Shown: positions 39,787-49,309 of the stretch, piece after piece | How positions within the stretch are numbered: the stretch's first letter is position 1 | How the letters are laid out: each line of letters starts with the position of its first letter | DNA from: Jiangellales bacterium | Lineage (GTDB): Bacteria; Actinomycetota; Actinomycetes; Jiangellales; Jiangellaceae | Direction: 5' to 3' | Assembly (NCBI GenBank): GCA_030447955.1 | Contig: JAUJNY010000003.1 | Coordinates: 194,422 to 258,421 of the forward strand | Length of the DNA stretch: 64,000 nucleotides | Position numbers and translations under genes: made by a program | Notes under the pieces: generated by a model | Databases searched by the model: none | The model's input: only the letters and a program-made list of their open reading frames with translations | What the model was told of the DNA's origin: nothing

Positions 39787-41666
39787 TGGGCGCCCTTGCT
39801 CTCGTCGACGATCTCGGCCTCGACGACGTCCTCTTCACCGGCGCTCGAACCGGCGGCACCGGCGGCACCGGGGTCGGTGGACCCGCCCGGCTGACCGGCT
39901 CCGTCCGCCCCCTGGGCGGCATTCGCGTAGATCGCCGTACCCAGCGCCTGGCTGGCCCGGGACAGGGTGTCCGAGGCGCCGCGGATGGCCGCGCTGTCCT
40001 CACCCTCGAGCGCCTTGCGCAGGTCGGCGAGGGCTGTGTCGACCTCTGCCTTGGCCGCTGCGGTCTCCGGCTTGTCCAGGGTCTCGGCGTTGTCGGCGAG
40101 GAACTTCTCGGTGCCGTAGAGCAGGGACTCCGCGGAGTTGCGCGTCTCGACCTCCTCGCGCCGCCGCCGGTCCTCCTCGGCGTACTGCTCGGCGTCGCGC
40201 ATCATGCGCTCGATGTCGTCCTTGGGCAGGCCCGAGCCACCGGTGATGGTCATCGACTGCTGCTTGCCGGTGCCGAGGTCCTTGGCGGACACGTGCACGA
40301 TGCCGTTGGCGTCGATGTCGAAGGTCACCTCGATCTGCGGCACGTTGCGCGGTGCCGGGGCGATGCCGGTCAGGTCGAAGTTGCCGAGCGACTTGTTGTT
40401 GCGGGCCATCTCGCGCTCGCCCTGGTAGACCTGCACCATCACCGAGGGCTGGTTGTCCTCGGCTGTCGTGAAGACCTCAGAGCGCTTGGTCGGGATCGTC
40501 GTATTGCGCTCGATGATCTTGGTCATCACCCCGCCCTTGGTCTCGATGCCGAGTGAGAGCGGCGTCACGTCGAGCAGCAGGACGTCCTTGACCTCACCCT
40601 TGAGCACGCCGGCCTGCAGGGCGGCGCCGACCGCCACGACCTCGTCCGGGTTTACGCCCTTGTTGGGGTCCTTGCCGCCGGTCAGCTCGCGCACGAGGTC
40701 GACCACCGACGGCATCCGCGTGGAGCCGCCGACGAGCACGACATGGTCGATCTGGCTGACCGCGATGCCGGCGTCCTTGATCACCTGATGGAACGGCGCC
40801 TTGCAGCGGTCGAGCAGGTCGGCGGTCATCCGCTGGAACTCCGAACGGGTGAGCTTGACCTCGAGGTGCAGCGGACCGGCCTGCCCCAGCGTGATGTAGG
40901 GCAGGTTGATCGTCGACTCGCTCGAGCTGGAGAGCTCGATCTTGGCCTTCTCGGCCGCTTCGGCCAGCCGCTGTAGAGCGATCTTGTCCTGGGCGAGGTC
41001 GATGCCGTTGTTGTTCTTGAATGTCTTGACGAGGTGCTCGACGATCCGAGCGTCCCAGTCGTCGCCACCGAGGTGGTTGTCCCCGCTGGTGGCCTTGACC
41101 TCGACGACACCCTCGCCGATCTCCAGCAGCGACACGTCGAAGGTGCCGCCCCCGAGGTCGAAGACGAGGATCGTCTGGTCCTTCTGGCCCTTGTCCAGGC
41201 CGTACGCCAGGGCGGCGGCGGTGGGCTCGTTGACGATCCGCAGGACGTTGAGGCCGGCGATCTCCCCGGCCTCCTTGGTCGCCTGGCGCTGGGCGTCGTT
41301 GAAGTAGGCGGGCACGGTGACGACCGCGTCGTTGACCGGCTCCCCGAGGTAGCTCTCCGCGTCGCGCTTGAGCTTTTGCAGCACGAACGCCGAGATCTGC
41401 TGCGCGGTGAACGTCTTGCCGTCGATCTGAGTGCTCCAGGACGTGCCCATGTGTCGCTTGACCGACCGGATGGTGCGGTCGACGTTGGTCACGGCTTGGC
41501 GCTTGGCGACCTCACCGACCAGCACCTCGCTGTTCTTGGCGAAGGCCACTACGGACGGAGTTGTCCGCGAGCCTTCGGCGTTGGCGATGACGGTGGGGTC
41601 GCCGCCCTCCAGCACGGCGACGACGGAGTTGGTGGTGCCGAGGTCGATCCCGACTGCGCGGGCCAT
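39783..41666 (-). CDS. dnaK: molecular chaperone DnaK (Hsp70)
   Basis: The 627-residue Hsp70. The ATPase signatures are [16 protein letters not shown] at the N-terminus, [16 protein letters not shown] near 170-185, and [17 protein letters not shown] near 310. The linker [16 protein letters not shown] precedes the substrate domain. The C-terminus is Gly/Ala-rich and ends with [12 protein letters not shown], the usual acidic EVD-like tail. The ATG at 41666 is supported by AAGGAGA upstream and by the conserved [12 protein letters not shown] start. It is the first gene of the heat-shock operon under HspR control. Confidence 0.98.
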   Translation of the reverse strand: MARAVGIDLGTTNSVVAVLEGGDPTVIANAEGSRTTPSVVAFAKNSEVLVGEVAKRQAVTNVDRTIRSVKRHMGTSWSTQIDGKTFTAQQISAFVLQKLKRDAESYLGEPVNDAVVTVPAYFNDAQRQATKEAGEIAGLNVLRIVNEPTAAALAYGLDKGQKDQTILVFDLGGGTFDVSLLEIGEGVVEVKATSGDNHLGGDDWDARIVEHLVKTFKNNNGIDLAQDKIALQRLAEAAEKAKIELSSSSESTINLPYITLGQAGPLHLEVKLTRSEFQRMTADLLDRCKAPFHQVIKDAGIAVSQIDHVVLVGGSTRMPSVVDLVRELTGGKDPNKGVNPDEVVAVGAALQAGVLKGEVKDVLLLDVTPLSLGIETKGGVMTKIIERNTTIPTKRSEVFTTAEDNQPSVMVQVYQGEREMARNNKSLGNFDLTGIAPAPRNVPQIEVTFDIDANGIVHVSAKDLGTGKQQSMTITGGSGLPKDDIERMMRDAEQYAEEDRRRREEVETRNSAESLLYGTEKFLADNAETLDKPETAAAKAEVDTALADLRKALEGEDSAAIRGASDTLSRASQALGTAIYANAAQGADGAGQPGGSTDPGAAGAAGSSAGEEDVVEAEIVDESKGAQ

Positions 41667-41688
41667 AACAAGGTCTCCTTCGTCTGAA

Positions 41689-41709
41689 CCTGAGTACGTT
41701 GGGCTCAAG
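41689..41709. promoter_or_regulatory. HAIR-like HspR operator, proximal
   Basis: The sequence CCTGAGT-N7-GCTCAAG matches the HspR HAIR consensus CTTGAGT-N7-ACTCAAG in 12 of 14 positions. It lies 23-43 nt upstream of the dnaK start codon, downstream of the likely -35 element, where a bound repressor would block transcription. Confidence 0.8.
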
Positions 41710-41731
41710 TGTGACCGGGTTTGGCTCTTCC

Positions 41732-41762
41732 TGTCAATTTCTATGAGCCGGAGCGGCTCAAG
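41732..41762 (-). promoter_or_regulatory. dnaK -35 box and distal HAIR-like site
   Basis: On the minus strand a perfect TTGACA (41737-41732) is a good -35 hexamer for dnaK. Immediately upstream, 41742-41762 reads TATGAGC-N7-GCTCAAG on the plus strand, a weaker HAIR-like repeat (10 of 14). The two HAIR-like sites are centred 53 bp apart, about five helical turns, and bracket the promoter. The -10 region is not clear. Confidence 0.65.
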
Positions 41763-41827
41763 GTTGCGCAGGCTGGGACGGCGAGCGGCGCGGGGTCCAA
41801 TCGGTCGCGCGCCGTACGCTTAGCGGC

Positions 41828-41971
41828 ATGCTGCGCGCCATGCGAGACGCGACCGGGGGGCCGAACGTGCGCATCCGGCTGCTGGCGCTCGCCGTGGCCA
41901 TCGGGCTGCTGCTGCTCTCGGCGCCCATGCTCATACCGGTGTTGCGCTGGGCGCTGGACGTCTTGACATGA
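41828..41971 (+). CDS. 47-residue membrane peptide coupled to acyltransferase
   Basis: A short ORF from ATG 41828 to TGA 41971. It has an N-terminal basic stretch (MLRAMRD...VRIR) and one hydrophobic helix (LLALAVAIGLLLLSAPMLIPVL), ending WALDVLT. Its stop overlaps the ATG of the next gene (ATGA), the same coupling used by real genes throughout this window. No family is recognised; it may be a small single-pass subunit of the downstream membrane protein, or a coupling leader. No strong Shine-Dalgarno is seen. Confidence 0.6.
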   Translation: MLRAMRDATGGPNVRIRLLALAVAIGLLLLSAPMLIPVLRWALDVLT

Positions 41972-43173
41972 GTACGGCGGCCCCGACGGGTGGTCCTGTC
42001 CCCGTCGGCCGGTCGCCGCTTACTCCCGGCTCAAGCTCCCGCCTGCGCGGCGTGGATGCGGCGCGCGGCACCGCGCTCGTCGGCATGATGGCCGTCCACG
42101 TGCTGCCCGACGTCGGCCCGGATGGCCAGGCGAGTACCGCCTACCTCATCCTGAGCGGCCGGGCGGCTGCGCTCTTCGCCGTGCTCGCCGGTGTGGGCCT
42201 CGCGCTGCTGTCCGGCGGTGTCGCGCCGATGTTCGGGGCTCGGCTGGCAGCGATGCGCAGGCAGACGCTAGTCAGGGCGGTCGTGCTGCTGGCGCTGGGG
42301 CTGCTGCTCGGCAGCCTCCCAACCCCTGTGGCCGTGATCCTGCCGTACTACGCACTGCTGTTCTGCTGCGCGCTGCCGTTTCTGGGCCTGTCGGCCCCCC
42401 GCCTCGCCGCGCTGGCGGCCGGCTGGGCGCTACTCGCCCCGATCCTCAGTCATGCGGTGCGCATCGTGCTGCCGACGCGGACGCCAGGCAACCCCTCGAT
42501 CGATTCCCTCGCCGACCCGCTGGACCTGATGCGCAACCTCACGCTCACCGGCTACTACCCCGTCCTGCCCTGGATGGCCTATCTGCTCGCGGGGCTCGCC
42601 GTGGGGCGGTTGGCGCTGCGCTCCCAACGCGTAGCGGCCGGGCTGTTCCTCGGCGGCAGCGCGCTCGCCCTGCTCGCTGCAGGCGGCTCGGCGCTGCTAC
42701 TGGGGCCGCTGGGTGGCTACGCCCGACTGCTGGCGTCCGTCCCTGCCCGCGACGTCGCGTTCGCCGACGGGCTGGACGTCGCGCTGGACACCGGGCTGTA
42801 CGGCACCACGCCGACGACGTCGCCCTGGTGGCTCGTGGTGGCCGCCCCGCACTCGAGCACCCCCCTGGACCTGCTGCACACGATCGGAACGGCGTTGGCC
42901 GTGCTCGGCCTGATGCTGCTCCTGACCCGGGTCGTCGCCCGGCTGCTGGTGCCGATCGCCGCCGCCGGCAGCATGACGCTGACGCTCTACTTCGTCCACG
43001 CAGCAGCGCTCGGGACACCGCTGGGACCGACAGAACCGGCGCAGCTGCTCGTCGTCCACGTCGCCGCTGCCCTCGTGCTGGCCTCGGCCTGGCGGGCGAC
43101 GTTGGGCCGCGGCCCGCTGGAGCGGTTGACGGCGACCCTTGTCCAGACCTATGCCGGCAGCGACCGTCCGTGA
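41968..43173 (+). CDS. multi-pass membrane acyltransferase-like protein (heparan N-acetyltransferase/DUF418 type)
   Basis: A 401-residue integral membrane protein with about ten hydrophobic helices. The N-terminal signature RLRGVDAARGTALVGMMAVH, with a His at the end of the first helix, is typical of the DUF1624/HGSNAT and DUF418 families. Those are thought to move acyl groups from cytosolic donors to extracytoplasmic acceptors. A later His in LYFVHAAALGTPLG could also be functional. The ATG overlaps the stop of the 47-residue ORF. The substrate is unknown. Confidence 0.82.
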   Translation: MSTAAPTGGPVPVGRSPLTPGSSSRLRGVDAARGTALVGMMAVHVLPDVGPDGQASTAYLILSGRAAALFAVLAGVGLALLSGGVAPMFGARLAAMRRQTLVRAVVLLALGLLLGSLPTPVAVILPYYALLFCCALPFLGLSAPRLAALAAGWALLAPILSHAVRIVLPTRTPGNPSIDSLADPLDLMRNLTLTGYYPVLPWMAYLLAGLAVGRLALRSQRVAAGLFLGGSALALLAAGGSALLLGPLGGYARLLASVPARDVAFADGLDVALDTGLYGTTPTTSPWWLVVAAPHSSTPLDLLHTIGTALAVLGLMLLLTRVVARLLVPIAAAGSMTLTLYFVHAAALGTPLGPTEPAQLLVVHVAAALVLASAWRATLGRGPLERLTATLVQTYAGSDRP

Positions 43174-43310
43174 ACGCAAAGTAGTTCCCTCGACACCTGC
43201 GCCCCGTTCAACGCCAGCGCCGCGAGCCCCGTAACCACCACCGCTACACCGACGGGGCGGAACGCAGGGAAGGCGGCCTGGGCGTGCTGCAGGTGCTCGG
43301 TGAACCAACG

Positions 43311-43913
43311 GTGAGATCGCGGCTGCGGCGGGCGCCTCGGCTCCGTCGCTGCACGCCGGCAGTGGGCGCCGTGGTCAGCGCAGCGTTGCTGCTCACCGGC
43401 TGCTCGGGCGGCGACGGCGACGCAGCCGCCAGCCCGAGCGCCGAGGCATTCCAGCCGCGGGTTGCCCAGGTGTCCGCGGCGCCGGCCTTCCCCCGCCGTA
43501 CGGGCGATCGGGTGCAGGTCGCTGGTGGCGGCGTCGGCGAGGACGCCTGGGAGGTGTACGCCCAGCCGAGCGAGCTCGGGATGTGCCTGCAGATCTTCGC
43601 TCCCGAGCGGGGTGAGGACACCAGCTGCGGCTTCGAGGTGCCGCGCCGCCACGACATCGCCCAGCTGACGTTCGATGATCCCCGCGGCACCGGCCTGCGC
43701 GTCGTCGCCGGCCCGGTCGTCGACTTCGCCGCCAGCGTCCGGCTGGAGTTCCGGCGCGGTGAGCCGGTCGAGGTGGACCCGGTGGCCGGAGACGCTCGGA
43801 CGCCGACGCACTTCTATGCGGCGCAGGTGACCGGACACGCTCCGCTGACAGCCGTCGTCGCCATCGACAAGGCCGGCCGCACCATCCAGCGCCGCGTGAT
43901 CGCGGCGCAGTGA
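43311..43913 (+). CDS. putative lipoprotein
   Basis: A 200-residue exported lipoprotein of unknown function. The signal peptide has an Arg-rich n-region, the core AVGAVVSAALLL and the lipobox LLTGC followed by SGGDGD. The mature part is beta-rich and has two cysteines (MCLQIF and TSCGFEV). The ending TAVVAIDKAGRTIQRRVIA resembles bacterial Ig-like edges. The GTG at 43311 is preferred because it begins the basic n-region; earlier in-frame GTGs at 43284 and 43293 exist. The 137-bp gap from the previous gene may hold a promoter. Confidence 0.7.
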   Translation: MRSRLRRAPRLRRCTPAVGAVVSAALLLTGCSGGDGDAAASPSAEAFQPRVAQVSAAPAFPRRTGDRVQVAGGGVGEDAWEVYAQPSELGMCLQIFAPERGEDTSCGFEVPRRHDIAQLTFDDPRGTGLRVVAGPVVDFAASVRLEFRRGEPVEVDPVAGDARTPTHFYAAQVTGHAPLTAVVAIDKAGRTIQRRVIAAQ

Positions 43914-44035
43914 CTCCGCCCGGACGTCTCGTCCTCCCGGGTGCTTCCCGCAACAACAGACCTCACGGCTGGCACGGAGCCGGCCGTGAGCACGGCGGCC
44001 GAGCATGGTGCGCGGCCGCGCGAGAGGAGAACTCC

Positions 44036-44908
44036 ATGACATCCGGACGACGAAGGAAGCCGCTGGCCCGTGGCCTGCTCATCGGCACGCTGTGCGCGCC
44101 GCTGCTGGCGCTGGCCACACCGGCTGCCGCGAACCACCCCGTGTATGTCGAGGGCAACTGCTTCGGCCCCGGCGCCGGCGATGCCGCCACCGGGTTGCGG
44201 CAGTCCCCGGTGACGCCCGGGACCTGCGGGGACTACGACGGCGACGGCCGCATCGGCAGGGCCGAGGACCGCGACGGCGACAACAACTACGGCAGCATCA
44301 ACGCCGCACTCACCGCGATCGCGCAGAACGGGCGCGTCGTGATCGTGGCTTCCGGCACGTTCCCGGAGGTCGTGAAGCTGGCGCCCACAGCCGGCGGCAA
44401 CGTCTCCCTGGAGGCGGCTGAAGGCGTCGACGCCAACATCGACGCGGTCGTCCAGGGCGACCCGGGCAACACCGCTCGATCCGCCGCCCCGGGGATCATC
44501 ATCGACGGCTGCGGGCAGTGCCGGGTGACGGTGCGCAACGTCATGACCCGGAACTGGACCGACGGAGTACGTGTCCTCGGTCGCTCGCACGTCCACCTGG
44601 ACGAGCTGCGTGCCGAGAACAACATCGACTACGGCGTGCACGTCATGGGCAGAGCGAAAGTCTCGATCAGCAACAGCCAGATCAACGCCACCGGCTTCCG
44701 GGCCGACGCGGAGGGCCCCGACCAGCCCGACCCGGGCGTCGGCGTCTTCTACGAGGGCCGGTCGAAGGGCTCCATCCACCGCAGCAGCGTGACCGGCAGC
44801 GCGCTTGCGGGAGTGGCCAGCGACGACGGCGCCGCTGGCACCATCCGGCTCAAGCTGGTGCAGCTGTTCGACAACAGCACCAACTTCGCCACGTCCCAGC
44901 GCTGGTAG
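44036..44908 (+). CDS. secreted right-handed beta-helix repeat protein
   Basis: A 290-residue exported protein. The signal peptide has RRRKPLARGLLIGTLCAPLLALATPAAA with cleavage near AAANH. A calcium-loop-like DYDGDGRIGRAEDRDGD (about residues 64-80) follows, then a parallel beta-helix with stacked Asn/Val repeats (GIIIDGCGQCRVTVRNV, DGVRVLGRSHVHLDEL, YGVHVMGRAKVSISNS). The fold resembles pectin-lyase-like or NosD-type surface proteins; no catalytic residues are identified. The ATG has GAGAGGAG 6 nt upstream. A long hairpin follows the stop. Confidence 0.8.
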   Translation: MTSGRRRKPLARGLLIGTLCAPLLALATPAAANHPVYVEGNCFGPGAGDAATGLRQSPVTPGTCGDYDGDGRIGRAEDRDGDNNYGSINAALTAIAQNGRVVIVASGTFPEVVKLAPTAGGNVSLEAAEGVDANIDAVVQGDPGNTARSAAPGIIIDGCGQCRVTVRNVMTRNWTDGVRVLGRSHVHLDELRAENNIDYGVHVMGRAKVSISNSQINATGFRADAEGPDQPDPGVGVFYEGRSKGSIHRSSVTGSALAGVASDDGAAGTIRLKLVQLFDNSTNFATSQRW

Positions 44909-44924
44909 TCCGAGGCGCTCAACC

Positions 44925-44991
44925 CGTACGTCGGCCGGACTCGCCACCATCGCAGCTGCGCGCTGCGTCATGGCGAGCCGGTCGACGTACG
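44925..44991. terminator. long inverted repeat between beta-helix gene and typA
   Basis: The arms CGTACGTCG..CCGG..CTCGCCA and TGGCGAG..CCGG..CGACGTACG (about 21 nt each, two differences) enclose a 24-nt loop that itself contains GCAGC/GCTGC pairing. It starts 17 bp behind the beta-helix gene stop. It is probably a terminator or a dispersed palindromic element; no second copy was found in the window. The remaining DNA up to typA (45109) shows no other feature than its GGAGAGG ribosome binding site. Confidence 0.55.
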
Positions 44992-45109
44992 GCTGCGTGG
45001 TACCGCGCGCCCCTGCTGCTGAGGCGCCGACCCGTACCATCGAAGGTGCGGGCCAGCCAATCACCCGCTCCCCCAGCGAGGTTCCCGCCCGGAGAGGCCG
45101 CGCCGCAGC

Positions 45110-46981
45110 ATGCCTACCCGTACCCGCGACGACCTGCGCAACGTCGCGATCATCGCTCACGTCGACCACGGGAAGACGACTCTGGTCGACGCGCTGCTGT
45201 GGCAGTCCGGGGCCTTCCGGGCCAACGCGGACATCGCCGAGCGGGTGATGGACTCCATGGACCTGGAGCGCGAGAAGGGCATCACGATCCTGGCCAAGAA
45301 CACCACGGTCCGGGTGCACGACCCGGACGGAACTGCGGTCACCGTCAACGTGGTGGACACCCCCGGCCACGCCGACTTCGGCGGTGAGGTCGAGCGCGGC
45401 CTGGAGATGGTCGACGGCGTCCTGCTGCTCGTGGACGCGAGCGAGGGCCCGCTGCCGCAGACCCGTTTCGTCCTGCGCAAGGCGCTGCTCAAGCGGCTGC
45501 CGGTCGTGCTCGTCGTCAACAAGGTCGACCGCTCCGACGCGCGGATCGCCGAGGTGGTCGACGAGACGTACGGGCTCTTCATGGACCTGCTCGACGACCA
45601 GAGCGACACCCGGGCGCTGGACTTCCCCATCGTGTACTGCTCCGCACGCGCCGGCCGAGCTTCCCTCACCCGCCCCGCTGACGCGACGATGCCCGACGGG
45701 CCGGACCTGCGGGCGCTCGTCGACACGCTGCTGACGACGGTGCCGGCGCCGGTGTACGACGACGCGGCCCCGCTGCAGGCGCACGTGACCAACCTGGACG
45801 CCTCGCCGTACCTGGGCCGGCTGGCCCTCTGTCGGGTCCGGGCCGGCCGGATCCAGCGCGGTCAGCAGGTGGCCTGGTGCCGCCAGGACGGGAGCGTGAG
45901 CCGGGTCAAGGTCGGGGAGCTGCTCGTCACCGAGGCCCTCGACCGCGTACCGGCCGAGGCCGCTGGACCCGGTGAGCTGATCGCGGTCGCCGGGATCCCT
46001 GAGATCACCATCGGCGAGACGCTCGCCGACCCCGACGACCCCCGTCCGCTGCCGCTCATCGACGTCGACCGGCCGACCGTCTCGATGACCGTGGGCATCA
46101 ACACCGCGCCGCTGGCCGGGCAGAGCGGCAGCAAGGTGACCGCTCGGCTGCTGCGCACCCGGCTGGAAGCCGAGACCGTCGGCAACGTCTCGATCCGGCT
46201 CGAGCCCACCGAACGGCCCGACACGTGGGAGGTGCAGGGCCGCGGAGAGCTGCAGCTCGCGGTGTTGGTCGAGCTGATGCGCCGGGAGGGCTTCGAGCTC
46301 ACCGTCGGCAAGCCGCAAGTGGTCACCCGGATGGACGGCGACACGGTGCTCGAGCCCGTCGAGCGCCTCACCGTCGACGTGCCCGAGGACTACCTCGGCG
46401 TGGTCACGCAGCTGCTCGGCCTGCGCCGCGGCCGCCTCGAGCACATGGTCAACCACGGCAGCGGCTGGGTGCGCATGGAGTACCTCGTCCCGGCCCGGGC
46501 GCTCATCGGCTTTCGCACCGAGTTCCTCACCGAGACCCGTGGCACGGGGCTCGCGCATCACGTCTTCGAGCGCTACGAGCCGTGGGTCGGTGAGCTGCGC
46601 ACCCGGCCGACCGGCTCCCTGGTGGCGGACCGACGGGGGGCGGTGACTGCGTACGCGTGCTTCAACCTGCAGGAGCGGGGTCGCCTGTTCGTCGGCCCGG
46701 GTGACGAGGTGTACGAGGGGATGGTGGTCGGCGAGAACGCTCGGGCCGACGACATGGACGTGAACCCGTGCCGGGAGCGGAAGCTCACCAACGTCCGCTC
46801 CTCGACCAGCGAGGAGCTGGAGCGGCTGGTGCCGGCGCACGTGCTCTCACTCGAACAGGCGCTGGAGTTTGCCCGCGAGGGTGAGTGCGTCGAGGTCACG
46901 CCGGGTGCGGTACGGCTGCGCAAGGTCGTGCTGTCCGCCAGCGACCGGGGCCGGGCGACGGCCCGCGCCAAGCGGGGCTGA
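45110..46981 (+). CDS. typA: translational GTPase TypA/BipA
   Basis: A 623-residue ribosome-associated GTPase involved in ribosome assembly and stress or cold adaptation. GTPase motifs are AHVDHGKTTLVDALLWQ (about 16-32), the switch I region REKGITILAKNTTV, DTPGHADFGGEVERGL, and NKVDRSDAR. The EF-G-like domains III and V and the BipA-specific C-terminal domain follow (VFERYEPWVGELRTRPTGSLVADRRG). Length is normal. It is monocistronic in appearance, with convergent genes downstream. Confidence 0.96.
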   Translation: MPTRTRDDLRNVAIIAHVDHGKTTLVDALLWQSGAFRANADIAERVMDSMDLEREKGITILAKNTTVRVHDPDGTAVTVNVVDTPGHADFGGEVERGLEMVDGVLLLVDASEGPLPQTRFVLRKALLKRLPVVLVVNKVDRSDARIAEVVDETYGLFMDLLDDQSDTRALDFPIVYCSARAGRASLTRPADATMPDGPDLRALVDTLLTTVPAPVYDDAAPLQAHVTNLDASPYLGRLALCRVRAGRIQRGQQVAWCRQDGSVSRVKVGELLVTEALDRVPAEAAGPGELIAVAGIPEITIGETLADPDDPRPLPLIDVDRPTVSMTVGINTAPLAGQSGSKVTARLLRTRLEAETVGNVSIRLEPTERPDTWEVQGRGELQLAVLVELMRREGFELTVGKPQVVTRMDGDTVLEPVERLTVDVPEDYLGVVTQLLGLRRGRLEHMVNHGSGWVRMEYLVPARALIGFRTEFLTETRGTGLAHHVFERYEPWVGELRTRPTGSLVADRRGAVTAYACFNLQERGRLFVGPGDEVYEGMVVGENARADDMDVNPCRERKLTNVRSSTSEELERLVPAHVLSLEQALEFAREGECVEVTPGAVRLRKVVLSASDRGRATARAKRG

Positions 46982-47009
46982 GCGCCCTTCGCGCGTTCGC
47001 CGGCTGGGC

Positions 47010-48019
47010 TCAGCGTTCGCAGCCCGCGGCCCGCTCGAGACCCCGGCACAGGTCTCCCTTAGCCTCGTTGGGCCCGCCGAATCCACGGTCGGTGTTCAGC
47101 CCGCCGTACAGCCGGTCGTCGGCGGCCCCACCCAACAGGACGTCGCGGCCGCCAGGGTTGTTGTCGGGGTTGCCCTGGTCGGCCTGCAGGTAGTCCCGGC
47201 CGTCGCCGCCCTCTAGCCGGTCGTCACCACCCGTCGCGGCGTAGTACTGATCGGCATACAACTTGTCGTCGCCGTCGCCGCCGTACAGCTTGTCGTCCCC
47301 ACTCGAGGCGAACGTCGAGGAGAAGTCGGCCTCGATGTAGTCGTCGCCGTCCTTGCCGAACAGCACGTCGTCGTCGTAGTCACCGCTGAGGCTGTCGTTG
47401 CCGGCTCCGCCATCGATGTTGTCGTTGCCGTAACCGCCGAAGAGGTAGTCCGTGCCGTCCAGGCCGCGCATGACGTCGTCACCACCGTGCCCCAGCAGGA
47501 ACTGGAAGCCGGCCGCGCCGGTGATGCGGTCGGTGAAGTCGCTCCCGAGGACGACATCGATGGAGACCAGGCGGTCGCGACCCATGCCGCTTGCTCGGCC
47601 GGCGCCGACATCGACGACGACGCCGCGCGGGCATACGTCGCGGTGTCGTCCGACGCCTGTTCCCGCGAGAGCATGCCGCCGTTGAGCAGGTCGCGACCGG
47701 ATCCGCCGGCGAGGTCGCCGTACCAGTCCTCGCCGTAGAGCAGGCCGTCGCGACCCCCGTGCAGCTCGTCGTCGTCAGCTCCACCGGACAGCCGGTCCGC
47801 ACCGCGGCCCCCGCAGACCACGTCCCTGCCCTCCATGCCTTGGACGCGGTCCCAGCCTGCGCCCGCGAACACAACGTCCCGCCCACTGGTGCCGACCAGA
47901 TGGTCCGGGCCGTCCGTTCCCACGATCGTCGCGGTCTGGCCGGCGCAGTGCGGAGCAGCCGCCGCAGGAACGGGGGCGTACCAGCCGAGCCCGAGCGTCA
48001 GGGTCATCGCCGACAGCAC
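47010..48019 (-). pseudogene. RTX-type calcium-binding repeat protein, frameshifted
   Basis: A secreted hemolysin-type Ca-binding repeat protein split over two frames. The first part (from GTG 48019) has a hydrophobic leader ending near PAAAA and then nonapeptide-like repeats (GTDGPDHLVGTSGRDVVFAGAG, GGRGADRLSGGADDDELHGG). The second part continues in another frame from about 47636 (VVVDVGAGRASGMGRDRL, then GGDGDDKLY-type repeats) to a stop at 47010. Joining needs one base inserted within about 47621-47634, in a run reading ACGCCGCGCG. Either one base was lost or there is a sequencing error. The leader lacks a basic n-region unless translation begins upstream at a non-standard codon. Confidence 0.75.
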
Positions 48020-48154
48020 CGTGCCGGCCCGACGCGCCCTGGTCCGAAGGGCGATGTCAGCCCCTCCTCCGCGGGTCCGTTCTCCAAGGTACGCCCGGTA
48101 TTACTGCTTGTGAACCCTTCCCTCGGTGCTTGGCGCTGGCGCGCTCGGCGCTGG

Positions 48155-49309
48155 TCAGACCGGGTGGCCGTCCTTCCAGACCTGCGCGACGAGGGGCACA
48201 CCGGGGCGGTAGGCCAGGTGCACGTACGACGGCGCGTCGAGGACGACGAGGTCGGCCCGGGCGCCGGGGCGCAGCACCCCCACGTCGTCGCGGTCGAGCG
48301 CCGCGGCGCCACCGGCCGTGGCCGCGTGGACGGCTTCGGCCGGCGTCATGCCCATCTCGCGCACGGCCAGCGCGATGCAGAACGGCATCGACGTGGTGTA
48401 CGAGGTCCCAGGGTTGCAGTCGGTGGCGAGCGCGACGGTGACCCCGGCGGCGAGCAGCCGGCGGGCATCCGGGTAGGGCGAGCGGGTCGAGAACTCCGCA
48501 CCGGGCAGCAGCGTGGCGACCGTGCCGGAGTCCACGAGCGCCGCGACGTCCGCGGCGGAGAGGTGGGTGCAGTGGTCGACGCTCGCCGCGCCGAGCTCGC
48601 AGGCCAGCTGCACGCCCGGCCCGGGGCCGAGCTGGTTGGCGTGTACCCGCGGCCGCAGCCCGGCCGCGGCACCCGCGCTCAGCACCGCACGGGAGGCGTC
48701 GGCGTCGAAGGCGCCGCGGGGCTCGCAGAACACGTCCACCCAGCGGGCGTACGGCGCGCACGCGGCGAGCATCGGTCCGGTGACGAGTCGCAGGTAGCCG
48801 TCGGGGTCGCTGGCGTACTCCGGCGGCACGACGTGCGCGCCGAGGTAGGTCGTCTCGGTGGTGAAGCCGCGCGCCACGGCCAGCGAGCGGGCCTCGTCGT
48901 GGACCGTGAGGCCGTACCCACCCTTTATCTCCACCGTCGTGGTGCCCTGCCGGCGCATCTCCTCGACCAGCCGCGCGACGGTGGCCGTCAGCTGCTCGTC
49001 ACCGGCTGCCCGCGTCGCCTCCACAGTGGTGGCGATGCCGCCGGCGGCGTACGGCATGCCGGCCATGCGGGCGGCGAACTCGGCTGACCGGTCGCCGGCG
49101 AAGACGAGATGGGCGTGGCTGTCGACGAAGCCGGGGACGACGCAACGTCCGACGAGGTTGACGTGCAGGTCAGCCGATGGCGCCTGGCGCGCCGATCCCA
49201 CCCAGGCGACCCGGGCCTCATCGAGGACGAGGGCGGCGTTCTCGATCTCGCCGAGCTCGGGGTCCTGCGTGGCGAGCAACCCGATGCCGGTGAGCAGCGT
49301 CGCGTTCAC
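48155..49309 (-). CDS. hutI: imidazolonepropionase
   Basis: HutI hydrolyses 4-imidazolone-5-propionate to N-formimino-L-glutamate. The 384-residue amidohydrolase has the metal site [13 protein letters not shown] (about 62-74), [13 protein letters not shown], the [13 protein letters not shown] segment, HANQLG, and [14 protein letters not shown] near residue 299. It is the last gene of the hut operon; its GTG start overlaps the stop of the small cupin gene. Confidence 0.96.
   Translation of the reverse strand: MNATLLTGIGLLATQDPELGEIENAALVLDEARVAWVGSARQAPSADLHVNLVGRCVVPGFVDSHAHLVFAGDRSAEFAARMAGMPYAAGGIATTVEATRAAGDEQLTATVARLVEEMRRQGTTTVEIKGGYGLTVHDEARSLAVARGFTTETTYLGAHVVPPEYASDPDGYLRLVTGPMLAACAPYARWVDVFCEPRGAFDADASRAVLSAGAAAGLRPRVHANQLGPGPGVQLACELGAASVDHCTHLSAADVAALVDSGTVATLLPGAEFSTRSPYPDARRLLAAGVTVALATDCNPGTSYTTSMPFCIALAVREMGMTPAEAVHAATAGGAAALDRDDVGVLRPGARADLVVLDAPSYVHLAYRPGVPLVAQVWKDGHPV

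Noticed and set aside
43814-46840. 1008-codon open frame on the minus strand across typA and neighbours
   Set aside because: It is antisense to typA, the beta-helix gene and the lipoprotein, all of which have clear families and motifs; its translation is low-complexity His/Asp/Val-rich, as expected from a third-position GC shadow.
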